NCBI GenBank assembly: GCA_964420125.1
Contig: CAYQQQ010000030.1
Location: forward strand, 1-52,483
Length of the DNA stretch: 52,483 bases
Origin: CAYQQQ01 sp964420125
GTDB taxonomy: Bacteria > Actinomycetota > Acidimicrobiia > Acidimicrobiales > Microtrichaceae
Direction: 5' to 3'
Below are positions 1 through 8,812 of this stretch, one piece after another (within the stretch, counting starts at the first letter, position 1; the number at the start of each line of letters is the position of its first letter). Below the pieces are notes generated by a model, which was not told where the DNA came from, ran no database searches, and was given only the letters and a program-made list of their open reading frames with translations. The position numbers and the translations under genes were made by a program.

Positions 1-89
1 TCGGTGAGCGTGGTCTTGCCGGCGTCGGGGTGGGAGATGATGGCGAAGGTCCGCCGTCGAGTCGCCTCGGCCGAGGGGTCGGAGGGCAT
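1..89 (-). CDS. prfC: Peptide chain release factor 3, N-terminal fragment
   Basis: Only the first 29 codons lie inside the window; the gene runs off the left edge. The minus-strand translation from ATG at 89 reads MPSDPSAEATRRR and then TFAIISHPDAGKTTLT. That run is the start of the GTPase domain of RF3, with the P-loop residues HPDAGKTT. RF3 is a translational GTPase that recycles RF1 and RF2 from the ribosome after peptide release. The ISHPDAGKTT form of the P-loop separates RF3 from EF-G, LepA and TypA, which carry AHIDHGKTT or similar. The next gene on the same strand ends 75 bases upstream of this start. Confidence 0.85.
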   Translation of the reverse strand, partial: MPSDPSAEATRRRTFAIISHPDAGKTTLT

Positions 90-164
90 CCGCCCAGGAA
101 ACCGCCTGGTGGGTCCGGGGGCCAATCGGGTGCGCGCAGCGGCCGGGTAGCTCGCGCGGGTCGG

Positions 165-1364
165 TCAGCGCGCGAGGCGATCGACGCAGCTCAGCAGTGC
201 GGCGGTGCGGGGGTCGCCGGCGAGGCCGAAGTGCATCTTGTTCATCACGTAGCCCCCGGCGAGGTTGCGGTCCGGGTCGGCGAAGCCCACCGAGCCGCCG
301 GCGCCGTAGTGGCCGAAGGACCTGCCGTCCACGAAGGGCGACATGTCGGAGTGGAGCATGAAGCCCTGCGCGAAGGGGATGGGGAACACGAGCACGCTGT
401 CGGGACCCTCCACCTGCGCCTCGATGGCCCGCTCCACCGTCTCCTCGGACAGGGTGCGCACCCCGTCGACCTCGCCGACCAGCGAGGCGTACAGCCGCGC
501 CAGGGACGACGCGTTGGTGACGCCGTTGGCGGCGGGGATCTCCGTGGCCCGCAGCCGGGGTTCGTTCCACGCGGACTCCGACGCCAGCGCCCCGCCGGGC
601 GCGGTGAGCGCACGGGCGGCGAGGTTGGCCGGGCCGAGCAGCATGTCGAGCATCTCCACCAGTCCGGGGGGCGCGTCGTCGGAGCCGTCGCCCTCCTCGG
701 CCATCATCATCGGAGCGTGCTGCTCGCCGCCCATGGGGATCAGCGGTGAGACGCGTGCCTGCTGCTCGTCGGGCAGACCGATCCAGAACTCCGCACCCAA
801 CGGCGCGGCGATCTCCTCGGCGAAGAACGTGCCGAGGCTGCGGCCGCTCACGCGGCGCACGACCTCGCCCACGAGCCAGCCGTAGGTGACGGCGTGGTAG
901 CCGTGCTGGGTGCCCGGCACCCAGGCGGGTTCGGCCTCGGCCAGCGCCGTGGTGACGGTGTCCCAGTCGAGGGCCTCTTCGAGGGTCATGGGCCGCGACG
1001 CGTCGATCACCCCGGAGCGGTGCGACAGCAGCCAGCTCACCGGGACCTCTTCCTTGCCGCAGGCGCCGAACTCGGGCCAGTAGCGCACCACGGGTGCGTC
1101 GAGGTCGAGCTCGCCCCGCTCCACGAGCAGGTGGGCGCACATGGCGGTCGCTCCCTTGGTGGTGGAGAAGACCATCTGCAGCGTGGAGTCGTCGTAGGGG
1201 CGGCCTTCGGCGTCGGCCACCCCGCCGGTCAGGTCGACCACCTGCTCGCCGTCGAGGTAGACCGCGAAGCCCGCCCCCACCTCGCCGTGGTCCTCGAAGT
1301 TGGCGGCGAAGACGTCGCGCACCTCCTCGAAGCCCTCGGCGGTGGTTCCCCGGATGTCGGCCAT
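165..1364 (-). CDS. Serine hydrolase of the beta-lactamase / esterase family
   Basis: A 399-aa protein of the class C beta-lactamase-like family (EstB and LpqK type). The nucleophile motif S67-T-T-K70 follows the conserved MVF. The Tyr motif is Y156-H-A-V-T-Y-G, and LLSHRSG at 112-118 corresponds to the usual LLTHTSG. The C-terminal third carries HYGAGGSVGFADPD, typical of the esterase branch rather than true beta-lactamases. No signal peptide is visible, so a cytoplasmic esterase or amidase is likely; the substrate is unknown. ATG at 1364 gives a full-length family member. The gene shares its strand with prfC but the 75-base gap does not prove an operon. Confidence 0.85.
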   Translation of the reverse strand: MADIRGTTAEGFEEVRDVFAANFEDHGEVGAGFAVYLDGEQVVDLTGGVADAEGRPYDDSTLQMVFSTTKGATAMCAHLLVERGELDLDAPVVRYWPEFGACGKEEVPVSWLLSHRSGVIDASRPMTLEEALDWDTVTTALAEAEPAWVPGTQHGYHAVTYGWLVGEVVRRVSGRSLGTFFAEEIAAPLGAEFWIGLPDEQQARVSPLIPMGGEQHAPMMMAEEGDGSDDAPPGLVEMLDMLLGPANLAARALTAPGGALASESAWNEPRLRATEIPAANGVTNASSLARLYASLVGEVDGVRTLSEETVERAIEAQVEGPDSVLVFPIPFAQGFMLHSDMSPFVDGRSFGHYGAGGSVGFADPDRNLAGGYVMNKMHFGLAGDPRTAALLSCVDRLAR

Positions 1365-1460
1365 CTCCTGCCCCCTGGTCTCGTGGCACGGCGCTCGGCG
1401 CCGCGCCGAGAGGCTATGGCAGCTGCGGGCTCCGCACCATCGACCAGGGCCGGGCAGGTG

Positions 1461-1706
1461 TCAGGGCCCGGGGTCGGGGTCGGCTCGGGCGGTGCTCACG
1501 ACGCTGGTCGGCGGTACGTCCACCAGCTCCAGGGAGTCGGCGCTGTCGTCGGGCTCGGCGGCGCGGATCGCCACCGGTGTGCAGATCCCGGCGGTGATGG
1601 CGGCGGCGACGGCGAACGCGAGCGCGGCGCGCCGGACCACCCCGGCGCGATCCGGGGTCAGCCAGCGGTCACGCCGGAAGCTGTCCACGCGGTCAGTCTG
1701 CTGCAC
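1461..1706 (-). CDS. Hypothetical small membrane-anchored protein
   Basis: An 81-aa reading frame from a GTG at 1706. It has a basic N-terminus (residues 1-27, several Arg), one hydrophobic stretch at about residues 27-48 and a polar, acidic tail. The layout fits a single-span membrane protein with the tail outside. No family is recognised. It lies between the response regulator, whose stop is 168 bases upstream, and the hydrolase downstream, all on the minus strand. A second GTG six codons in is an alternative start. The coherent topology favours a real gene, but this is inference. Confidence 0.45.
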   Translation of the reverse strand: MQQTDRVDSFRRDRWLTPDRAGVVRRAALAFAVAAAITAGICTPVAIRAAEPDDSADSLELVDVPPTSVVSTARADPDPGP

Positions 1707-1873
1707 CGCTTCGCGATGCGGACATGGGCAAATCGCCCGGGACGGCGTGGTCGGGAAGATCTGCCCGGGTCGATTGCCGCGACCGCACCTCAGATGCCCA
1801 CGGGGGGTGGTGGAACCACGGATCTCGGCGACGCGCCGTGGTCGTCAGAGGGTTCCGCCCGGTCACCGCGTCC

Positions 1874-2539
1874 TCAGGCTGCATCCTCGTCGCCGTCGCC
1901 GTCGCCGTCGGCGCCGTGCAGGTCGATGATGCCGAGCCGCACCGCGGAGAGCACGGCGTGGGTGAGGCTCTGGGTGTCAAGACGGCGGTAGGTGGCGTTG
2001 AGGTGGTTGTGGACGGTCTTCTGGGTGATGCCCAGCTCCCTGGCCGCCTGCTTGGTCGAGAGGCCGTCGGCGATCATCTGCAGGATCTCGCGTTGGCGCT
2101 CGGAGAGGATGGACTCGGGATCCGGCTCGGCTTCCGCCGTCTGGAGCATCATGGCCGCCAGCCGAGGGCTCAGGACCTCCTCGCCGGCCATCACCCGCTC
2201 GAGGGTGTCGTAGACCTCGTCGAAGGACGTCCCTTTGGTGAGGTAGGCGACTGCACCGGCGCGCAGCGCGTTGCGCGTGCTCTCGGGGTCGTCGTGCATG
2301 GTGAGCACCACGACCTTGATCTCCGGCATCCTGCTCACGATCCGCTCGGTCGCCGCCACGCCGTCGAGCACCGGCATGGAGAGGTCCATGAGCACGATGT
2401 CCGGGTGCAGCGACTCGGCCAGCTCGACCGCCTCCTCGCCGTTGTCGGCTTCCCCGACGACGGTGGCGCCGGCGGCCTCCAGGCCGCGCCGCACGCCGTC
2501 ACGCAGGATCTGGTGATCGTCGGCCAGCAGCACTCTCAT
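1874..2539 (-). CDS. NarL/LuxR-type response regulator
   Basis: A 221-aa response regulator. The receiver domain occupies about residues 1-120, with acidic pocket D7-D8, phosphoacceptor D52 in VLMDLSMPVLDG and the conserved Lys in AYLTKG. A LuxR-type helix-turn-helix follows at about 140-195 (LSERQREILQMIADG, then QKTVHNHL). The C-terminus is acidic and repetitive (DGDGDGDED). ATG at 2539 overlaps the stop of the kinase gene in an ATGA, so the two are translationally coupled and form a cognate pair. The effector genes are not evident from the sequence. Confidence 0.93.
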   Translation of the reverse strand: MRVLLADDHQILRDGVRRGLEAAGATVVGEADNGEEAVELAESLHPDIVLMDLSMPVLDGVAATERIVSRMPEIKVVVLTMHDDPESTRNALRAGAVAYLTKGTSFDEVYDTLERVMAGEEVLSPRLAAMMLQTAEAEPDPESILSERQREILQMIADGLSTKQAARELGITQKTVHNHLNATYRRLDTQSLTHAVLSAVRLGIIDLHGADGDGDGDEDAA

Positions 2540-4332
2540 CTCGGTTCGTCTCCTGTGTCCGGCGTCGCCGATCGCCCGCGCTCGGCGGCACCGGACGGTC
2601 GGGACCCATCTTCCACCCCCGACGGCGCCGCGCCGCGGACCTGTCCCGCGCTGACCCGCACGGTGGTGCCGGCGCCCGGCTGGCTGTCGACCCGCAGGTG
2701 AGCGCCGATGACCTCGGCCCGCTCCTTCATCCCCACGATGCCGTAGGACTGCTCCCGCACCGCCCGGCCCGGGTCGAAGCCCTTCCCGTCGTCGGCCACG
2801 ACCAGCTCGAAGTTCCCTCCCTCGACGGTCCACTCGACCTCGACGTGGTCGGCCTTCGCGTGGCGATCGACGTTGTTCAGCGCCTCCTGCAGGATGCGCA
2901 GGACCTCGTTCTCCACGGGCACGGGCAGGCGCTGGTCGGGGTGGGTGACGTGCAGGTGCGCATCGACGGCGGTGCGGTCGGAGAATCGTGCCACCGCCTC
3001 GTTCGCCAGCACCGCGAGGGGCCGGTCGTCGCTGACGCCGGAGCGGAGCTGGCGCAGGGTCTCCCGCAGCTCGTCGAGCGCCTCGGCGGCGTCGTCCTGC
3101 AGGCGGTCGAGGTCGTCGCGGGAGATGTCCTCGTCGGCGCCGATCCGCTCGAGCTCCAACTTGATGTAGGTCATCCACTGGCCGAGGCGGTCGTGGATGT
3201 CGCGCGCCACCCGGATCCGCTCCTCCTCGGCGCCGAGGCTGCGGAGGCGACCGAACCAGCGGGCGTTGTCGATGGTGAGGGCGATGACGTCGGCCAGGCC
3301 GTCGCGCAGCAGCGGGTCCACGTCGTCGAAGTGGTCGAACTCGGGGTGCTCCATGGCCAGCACCCCGATCGTTCGGCTCCTGGCGCGCAACGGGAGGTAG
3401 AGCCCGCTGCTGCTGTCGGGGTCGAGGCGCTCGACGCCGTCGGGGATCCGGGGACGCACCACGGCCACGTCACCGGACAGGGCAGCCCGCAACGGTTCGG
3501 GGAGCTCGTGGAGCGGGTAGGACGGGCGCAGGGCGCAGCGGTCCGTCATCTTGGGCGTCCACTCGTCGTTGTGCTCGTCCAGGGTGACGACGGCCATCGC
3601 CCGAGGGTGCAGGAAGGTGGTGACCTGGCTCCGGGTTCGCTCGAGCGCGTCTCTCAGGGTGAAGGCACCGGGGAGGCGCAAGGCGACCTCGGACAGCTCG
3701 CCCAGCAGCAGGTTGGCGTGGCGCAGCGTGGCCAGCTCGCCCCGGGCGAGGGCGGTGCGGGCCTCGGCGTCCAGCAGGCGCCGACGCACGAACACGCCGA
3801 CGGCAGCTGCCACGACCGTGGTGAACACGATCACCAGGTCGATGCGGGAGCTCCACATGATCTCGGCGGGCCAACCGCCCAGCGCCACCCCGACGGCCAC
3901 GCCGACGAGCCCGACCGCACCAGCGGCCAGCGCCTGGCGAGCGCCCCACCCGAAGGCGGCCAGCGCGATCGCTGCCATGGCGCAGAAGACCCATGGCGAC
4001 TCCTCCGCCCCTGTCCAGCCGGTCACCAGGGCGAACACGGCGACGTCGAGCAGGGCGACCGTGCGTGCCCCGGTTCCCACGGTGCCGAGGCGAAGCGGCG
4101 ACAGCGTTCGGAAGGCGGTGAGGAAGACGCACACGCCCAGCGCCACGACGTCTGCGGCCGTGTTGTCCGCTCCTGCGGGCGCCACCACGGCGATCCCGTA
4201 GGCCACCGCACCCCAGCGGAGGGCCGTGACGGCGGAGACCACCGCGGCGCGCGCCGGTTCGGACAGGGTCACCGCCGTGGCGCCGACGCGGAGCGTGGCG
4301 CCCGGGACCTGCGGTGCGTGGTCGGTCGGCAT
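2536..4332 (-). CDS. Sensor histidine kinase (HisKA_3 / NarL-partner type) with GAF domain
   Basis: A 598-aa membrane sensor kinase. Residues about 25-190 contain several hydrophobic segments (5-6 predicted spans). A GAF-like domain follows at about 215-355 (TLRDALERTRSQ through GLYLPLRARSRTIGVLAMEHPE). The dimerisation and phosphoacceptor helix has His380 in RVARDIHDRLGQ, the HisKA_3 signature. The ATPase domain shows the N-box (LRILQEALNNVDRHA), G1 (VADDGKGFDPG) and G2 (YGIVGMKERAEVIGA). Its TGA overlaps the regulator's ATG. The signal is unknown; GAF plus membrane module suggests a small-molecule, redox or envelope cue. A divergent hydrolase gene starts 113 bases upstream. Confidence 0.92.
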   Translation of the reverse strand: MPTDHAPQVPGATLRVGATAVTLSEPARAAVVSAVTALRWGAVAYGIAVVAPAGADNTAADVVALGVCVFLTAFRTLSPLRLGTVGTGARTVALLDVAVFALVTGWTGAEESPWVFCAMAAIALAAFGWGARQALAAGAVGLVGVAVGVALGGWPAEIMWSSRIDLVIVFTTVVAAAVGVFVRRRLLDAEARTALARGELATLRHANLLLGELSEVALRLPGAFTLRDALERTRSQVTTFLHPRAMAVVTLDEHNDEWTPKMTDRCALRPSYPLHELPEPLRAALSGDVAVVRPRIPDGVERLDPDSSSGLYLPLRARSRTIGVLAMEHPEFDHFDDVDPLLRDGLADVIALTIDNARWFGRLRSLGAEEERIRVARDIHDRLGQWMTYIKLELERIGADEDISRDDLDRLQDDAAEALDELRETLRQLRSGVSDDRPLAVLANEAVARFSDRTAVDAHLHVTHPDQRLPVPVENEVLRILQEALNNVDRHAKADHVEVEWTVEGGNFELVVADDGKGFDPGRAVREQSYGIVGMKERAEVIGAHLRVDSQPGAGTTVRVSAGQVRGAAPSGVEDGSRPSGAAERGRSATPDTGDEPR

Positions 4333-4445
4333 GGGTCGTGCTCACGTTATCGACGCGCAGGGTGGTTTCGGCGGTCGCCTCCGTGGCAGCGGGCCTGGTG
4401 GCCGGCCGGTCAACAGCCGAGGCCGGCGGTCGTAGGATCACCCCG

Positions 4446-5390
4446 ATGAGCGAGCCCGCGATCCCCGAACCGGCCGAGGAGGTGACCCGGGAGCAGGCGG
4501 CCGCCTTCCCCGGTGCCCGCCGTCCTGATCGCCGCCGGTCCGTGGAGGCGGACGGTGTGGCCATCGCGGTGTCGGAGTGGGGCGACGAAGCCGACCCGCC
4601 GCTGGTGCTGGCCCACGGAGGCTTCGACTTCGCCGGCACGTTCGACGTCTTCGCCCCGATGTTGGCCGAGGGAGGTTGGAGGGTCGTCAGCTGGGACCAG
4701 CGGGGCCACGGCGACAGCGGCCGCGCCCACCTCTACAGCTGGGAGGCCGACCTCCGTGACGCTGCAGCGGTGATCGACACGTTGCCCCCGGGCCGCATCC
4801 CCTTCACCGGGCACTCCAAGGGCGGGAGCCTGATGATGCACCTGGCGAACGCGATGCCCTACCGGATCGCCGCGCTGGTCAACCTCGACGGACTGCCGTC
4901 GCACCGCGCCATGCCCGACGTGAACGACCAGCGCACCCGGATGCTGCGCAAGGAGCTCGGCGACTGGCTCGCCCACCGGAGGTCGCTGGTCGGCAGGCAG
5001 CGCAAGCCGGGCACGATCGACGAGCTGGCCCGCCGCCGGGGCCGCATGAACCCGAGGGCCAGCATCGAGTGGCTCCACTACCTGGTCACCGTCGGTGCGG
5101 TCGAGTCCGAGGACGGCTGGCGCTGGAAGATCGACCCCACCATGCGGATGGGAGGGTTCGGTCCGTGGCGCCCCGAGTGGTCGATGCTGCACCTGCCGGG
5201 CATCGCCGTGCCGGTGCTGGGGGTGCTGGGCACCGAGCGGGAGTACCTGGGGTGGGGAACCCAACCCGACGACGTGCTCGCCTACCTCCCCCCGGGCGCG
5301 CGGTTCGAGGCGCTCGAGGGCGTCGGCCACTTCGTGCACATCGAGCAGCCCCGGCTCGTGGCGGACCTCGTGTTGGAGTTCCTCTCGTGA
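4446..5390 (+). CDS. Alpha/beta-fold hydrolase
   Basis: A 314-aa alpha/beta hydrolase. Oxyanion-hole motif H57-G58 (LVLAHGGF) is followed by DQRGHGDS at 84-91, the nucleophile elbow GHSKGG with Ser124, and the catalytic His295 in GVGHF near the C-terminus. This is a complete triad layout except that the acid is not certain (GVLGTERE region). ATG at 4446 is preferred because it removes a long non-homologous upstream stretch. Its TGA overlaps the GTG start of a second hydrolase-like gene (GTGA), so the two are co-translated. Substrate unknown; epoxide hydrolase, lactonase and esterase are all possible. Confidence 0.85.
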   Translation: MSEPAIPEPAEEVTREQAAAFPGARRPDRRRSVEADGVAIAVSEWGDEADPPLVLAHGGFDFAGTFDVFAPMLAEGGWRVVSWDQRGHGDSGRAHLYSWEADLRDAAAVIDTLPPGRIPFTGHSKGGSLMMHLANAMPYRIAALVNLDGLPSHRAMPDVNDQRTRMLRKELGDWLAHRRSLVGRQRKPGTIDELARRRGRMNPRASIEWLHYLVTVGAVESEDGWRWKIDPTMRMGGFGPWRPEWSMLHLPGIAVPVLGVLGTEREYLGWGTQPDDVLAYLPPGARFEALEGVGHFVHIEQPRLVADLVLEFLS

Positions 5391-6052
5391 GCGGCTCGTC
5401 GGACCACCCCGTGCGGATGCTCCGCCACAACCGTGTCGAGCTGGCGCTCCACGAGCTGGCCCCGGGTGAGGGACGCCCGCTGCTGCTCCTGCACGGCCTG
5501 GGCGAGTGCGCGCCCGAGCGGATCCCCTCCGCGGTGCGCTGGCCCGGTCCCGTGCTGGCGCTGGACTTCACCGGGCACGGCCGCTCCACGGTGCCCCTCG
5601 GTGGGGGATACACCTCGGAGATCCTCGTCGGGGACGCCGACGCGGCGCTCGAGGCCATCGACGCCCCGGTCACCGTGCTCGGCCGGGGGCTCGGGGCCTA
5701 CGTGGGGTTCCTGCTCGCCGCGGCGCGCCCTGACCGGGTGGTGGGCGCGGTGCTGGCCGACGGACCGGGGCTGGCCGGTGGTGGTGTGCACCCCGGCTCG
5801 GTCGCGCTGCTCCGACCGGTCGCCACGGGTGGTGCACCCGACCCGTTCGCCCTGCTGGAGCTGTCCCGCGACGTCCGCCCGCCGGACTACGCGCAGACCT
5901 TCGTGCGCTTCGTGGTGGAGGAGTCGCCCCTGGAGACTCCGCTGTGGGTCTCGGCGATGGTGCGACCTGCATGGATCGGCGCGGTCGTGCAGGAGCCCGG
6001 CGTGGGCACCGGCACGATGGCTGAGGGTCTCGCCCACTACGCGTCGCTCTGA
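5387..6052 (+). CDS. Alpha/beta hydrolase-like protein lacking the nucleophilic serine
   Basis: A 221-aa alpha/beta-hydrolase-fold protein from GTG at 5387, overlapping the previous stop by four bases. HG at 36-37 (LLLLHGLGE) and DFTGHGRS at 60-67 are conserved. At the nucleophile elbow the sequence is G99-R-G101-L-G103, so glycine stands where G-x-S-x-G requires serine. A late His217 (LAHYASL) could be the old catalytic His. The protein is therefore probably not a classical serine hydrolase. It may be a binding partner of its overlapping neighbour, or use a different chemistry. It is shorter than most family members. Confidence 0.75.
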   Translation: MSGSSDHPVRMLRHNRVELALHELAPGEGRPLLLLHGLGECAPERIPSAVRWPGPVLALDFTGHGRSTVPLGGGYTSEILVGDADAALEAIDAPVTVLGRGLGAYVGFLLAAARPDRVVGAVLADGPGLAGGGVHPGSVALLRPVATGGAPDPFALLELSRDVRPPDYAQTFVRFVVEESPLETPLWVSAMVRPAWIGAVVQEPGVGTGTMAEGLAHYASL

Positions 6053-6155
6053 CCCCGGGCCGCAGCGCTGGCCGGCCCACGGTCGGCCCTGCCGACGGGT
6101 GGGGAACGCCGGGGGGCTACCTACCCTGGGCGCAGTGGGCCCGCTCGATCACCCG

Positions 6156-7886
6156 ATGACCGCACCGGACGCGCCGGCTCCCGCCGTCGGTTCATCGGAG
6201 CGGGGTCGTCGACGTGGGGACCACGACCAGGGGGAGGAGCCGTCGGGCCCGCTCGGCGCGGCCCCCGCTGTTCCCCACCCGTGGGGTGCGCTCGTCGCGC
6301 TGCTGGTCGGGCTGAGCATCATCATCATCGACGGCAGCGTCGTGAACGTGCTGCTGCCCGACATGGTGCGCGATCTCGGGCTCACCCAGACCGGTGCCCA
6401 GTGGGTGAACAGCATCTACTCGCTGGTGTTCGCCGCCCTGTTGATCACCATGGGCCTGATGGCGGACCGCTTCGGCCGCCGACTGCTGTTCCTGGCGGGC
6501 ATCGCGGTGTTCGTGGCGGGCTCGCTGGGCAGCGGCATGGCACCGGGCCCGGCGGTGCTGATCGCCTTCCGCTCGTTGCAGGCCGTCGGGGCGTCCATGA
6601 TGATGCCGTCGTCGGTCGCGGTGATCAACGTGCTGTTCACGGGACGCAACCGGGCGATCGCCTTCGGGCTCTGGGGAGCGGTCTTCGGGGGCGCGGCGGC
6701 ACTGGGTCCCCTCCTGGGCGGGTTCCTGGCCGAGTACTTCTCCTGGCGCTGGGCCTTCTTCATCAACGTGCCCATCGGTGCCGCCGCCGGCGTCGCCGTG
6801 CTGCGGCTGCTGCCCGAGAGCAAGGGGCCGCCGGTGAGGGGGTTCGATCCGATGGGCATCGTGCTCTCTGCCGGGGGGATGGCCCTGGTGGTGTTCGGGC
6901 TCATCCAGTCCCAGGACTACGGGTGGTGGACCGCCGTGGAGGACGCCCGGCTCGGGCCGTTCGACATGCAGCGCGGCGGGCTCTCGGTGGTGCCGCTGGC
7001 CTTGGCGCTGGGACTGGTGCTGCTCGGCGCGCTCGTGTGGTGGGAGCACTGGCGGGCGACCGCAGGTCGCCCCACGCTGGTCGACCTGCAGCTGTTCCGG
7101 GTCCGCCGGTTCGGGTTCGGCAACGTGGTGTCGCTGGTGGTGAGCCTCGGCGAGTTCGGCATCCTGTTCTTGCTGCCGCTGTGGATGCAGTCCGTGCACG
7201 GCTACTCGTCGTTGGGTGCCGGGGCGATCCTGGCGACGCTGGCGGTCGGGACCCTGCTGGCCGGGGGCGGCGCCCGCCGGCTCTCGGCCCACTTCGGAGC
7301 CACCACCGTGGTGCGGTTCGGCATGGCGGCGGAGATCGTCGGCATCCTCGGCATCGCCGCAGTGCTGGACGTGCAGCGCAACCCGTGGTGGTTGTCCGTT
7401 CCGTTGGTCGTCTACGGCCTCGGCCTCGGCCTCGCCGCCGCGCAGCTCACCAACGTGGTCCTCGAGGACGTCCCCCCCACCCGCTCGGGCCAGGCCTCGG
7501 CCATGAACTCCACCTTCCGCCAGGTCGGCTCTGCGCTCGGCGCGGCGTGCCTGGGCGCCATCCTCTTCGGCACGCTCGGCGCGCAGCTCGACCGCGAGCT
7601 GCAGGGAGTGCCCGGGCTGAGCCCGGCGCAGCGCCAGGCCGTGGTGGAGGAGGTGCGCACGAGCGCCGGGCAGGTGATCCCCCGTCTCGAGGCGGAGCCG
7701 GCGATGCGCACCGAGGTGGAGGACGCCAAGGCGGCCTTCACGAGGGCCGCCAGGATCACCGCGGTCTCGGCGGCGGGGTTCGTCACCCTCGGGCTGATCG
7801 TGTCCTTCGGCCTGCCACGGCGCAGGGCCGACCAGGAGGCCGGGGAAGGGTCCGAGGCGGTCGACGCCGCCGTGGAGGCGACCTGA
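6156..7886 (+). CDS. MFS transporter, DHA2 (14-span) drug:proton antiporter family
   Basis: A 576-aa transporter of the EmrB/QacA type with about 14 hydrophobic segments. It has the DHA2 N-terminal signature IIIIDGSVVNVLLP (usual LDxTVVNVALP), motif A (GLMADRFGRR) and antiporter motif C (GGAAALGPLLGGFL). It should export hydrophobic or cationic compounds using the proton gradient. ATG at 6156 is chosen; an in-frame GTG at 6135 would add seven residues. The first ~45 residues are charged and hydrophilic. A convergent TetR gene ends ten bases past the stop, so it may regulate this pump, but it does not share its promoter. Confidence 0.88.
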   Translation: MTAPDAPAPAVGSSERGRRRGDHDQGEEPSGPLGAAPAVPHPWGALVALLVGLSIIIIDGSVVNVLLPDMVRDLGLTQTGAQWVNSIYSLVFAALLITMGLMADRFGRRLLFLAGIAVFVAGSLGSGMAPGPAVLIAFRSLQAVGASMMMPSSVAVINVLFTGRNRAIAFGLWGAVFGGAAALGPLLGGFLAEYFSWRWAFFINVPIGAAAGVAVLRLLPESKGPPVRGFDPMGIVLSAGGMALVVFGLIQSQDYGWWTAVEDARLGPFDMQRGGLSVVPLALALGLVLLGALVWWEHWRATAGRPTLVDLQLFRVRRFGFGNVVSLVVSLGEFGILFLLPLWMQSVHGYSSLGAGAILATLAVGTLLAGGGARRLSAHFGATTVVRFGMAAEIVGILGIAAVLDVQRNPWWLSVPLVVYGLGLGLAAAQLTNVVLEDVPPTRSGQASAMNSTFRQVGSALGAACLGAILFGTLGAQLDRELQGVPGLSPAQRQAVVEEVRTSAGQVIPRLEAEPAMRTEVEDAKAAFTRAARITAVSAAGFVTLGLIVSFGLPRRRADQEAGEGSEAVDAAVEAT

Positions 7887-7896
7887 GGGTGCGTCC

Positions 7897-8523
7897 TCAG
7901 GTCCGTGCCGGGGCGGTCGCCAGGCCGGCCACGGTGACGGTGAGCACGTCGTCGATGAGCTCGCCGGCGTTGTCGTAGGCGGCCTGGAATCCGCCCTGCT
8001 GGCCCAGGAGGAGCACCGTCGCCAGTCCGTGGGCCGCGGTCCACAGCGTCATGGCGCTGAGCACGGGGTCGCGTTCGGGGTGGATCTGTCCGCTGGCGGT
8101 GGCGGCGACCACCGCCTCGGAAGGGAGCAGGAACGCGTCGGTTGCCGCGGAGAGCTCGTTGTCGACGCCCATGGGGACCACTCCGGGGCGGAAGACGAAC
8201 ATCACCTTGAACACCTCGGGGTCGTGCACGGCCTTGTCGACGTAGGCCCGGGCGTAGGCGAGGATGCGGTCGACCGGGTCGTCGTGGTCCACCTTCTCGA
8301 AGGCGTCGAGCAGCTCGCGGTAGCCCTGCTCCGCCAAGGCGGCGAGAAGGTCGCGCTTGTCCTCCACGTGCGCGTAGAGCGCGGGTGCGGTCACCCCCAA
8401 CGAGGTCGCCAGGCGGCGCAACGAGAGGCCGTCCAGGTCGGTGGTGGTGAGCATCTCCCTGGCGCTGTCGATGATGGCCACGCGGGTGAGCGGCGTGCTG
8501 CGCTTCGATCGGCTCTTGCTCAT
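7897..8523 (-). CDS. TetR/AcrR-family transcriptional regulator
   Basis: A 208-aa TetR-type repressor. The DNA-binding domain spans about residues 12-60 (RVAIIDSAREMLTTTDLDGLSLRRLATSLGV, then APALYAHVEDKRDL). An alpha-helical ligand domain follows, resembling the TetR_C-type bundle. ATG at 8523 is preferred over an upstream start at 8583 because it lies just before the basic MSKSRSKRS leader usual in this family. It is convergent with the DHA2 efflux pump. The pump is a plausible target by context only. The next gene upstream, xseB, ends 31 bases away on the same strand. Confidence 0.88.
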   Translation of the reverse strand: MSKSRSKRSTPLTRVAIIDSAREMLTTTDLDGLSLRRLATSLGVTAPALYAHVEDKRDLLAALAEQGYRELLDAFEKVDHDDPVDRILAYARAYVDKAVHDPEVFKVMFVFRPGVVPMGVDNELSAATDAFLLPSEAVVAATASGQIHPERDPVLSAMTLWTAAHGLATVLLLGQQGGFQAAYDNAGELIDDVLTVTVAGLATAPART

Positions 8524-8554
8524 GGTTCGTGGCTCCTGGGTGCCGGTCACGACG

Positions 8555-8812
8555 CTACTCCGCGGGGTCGTCCGGGTCGGCATCCGCGTCCAGCTCCGCG
8601 TCGAGGCGATCCAGCACCTCGGTCACCCTCAGGCGGGTGCCGTCCAGCCGCTGTCGACACCAGTGGACGAGCTCCGTGGCCCGCTCCACCCGTCCGGCCA
8701 GCTCGTCGACGTCGATCGCGTCGGACTCCAGCGCCCGGACGATCTCGTCGAGCTCCTGGAGGCATCCCGAGAACCCGAGCTGCTCGGGCGGGGGTCGGTC
8801 GTCGGTGCTCAT
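8555..8812 (-). CDS. xseB: Exodeoxyribonuclease VII small subunit
   Basis: An 85-aa mostly helical protein with the XseB pattern: GFSGCLQELDEIVRALES, then DVDELAGRVERATELVHWCRQRL. It forms the multi-copy handle of exonuclease VII, a processive single-strand exonuclease that yields oligonucleotides. Its ATG at 8812 overlaps the TGA of xseA (ATGA), the typical coupled arrangement. The acidic, Asp-rich C-terminus (DADADPDD) is not conserved in the family. Confidence 0.88.
   Translation of the reverse strand: MSTDDRPPPEQLGFSGCLQELDEIVRALESDAIDVDELAGRVERATELVHWCRQRLDGTRLRVTEVLDRLDAELDADADPDDPAE

Noticed and set aside
2698..4449. 583-codon plus-strand frame opposite the histidine kinase
   Set aside because: The minus strand encodes a complete kinase with H-, N- and G-boxes; the mirror frame has no recognisable domain.
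6156..8523. Efflux pump and TetR gene as a classic divergent repressor-pump pair
   Set aside because: The two genes are convergent, so they do not share a promoter region; regulation is possible but not shown.
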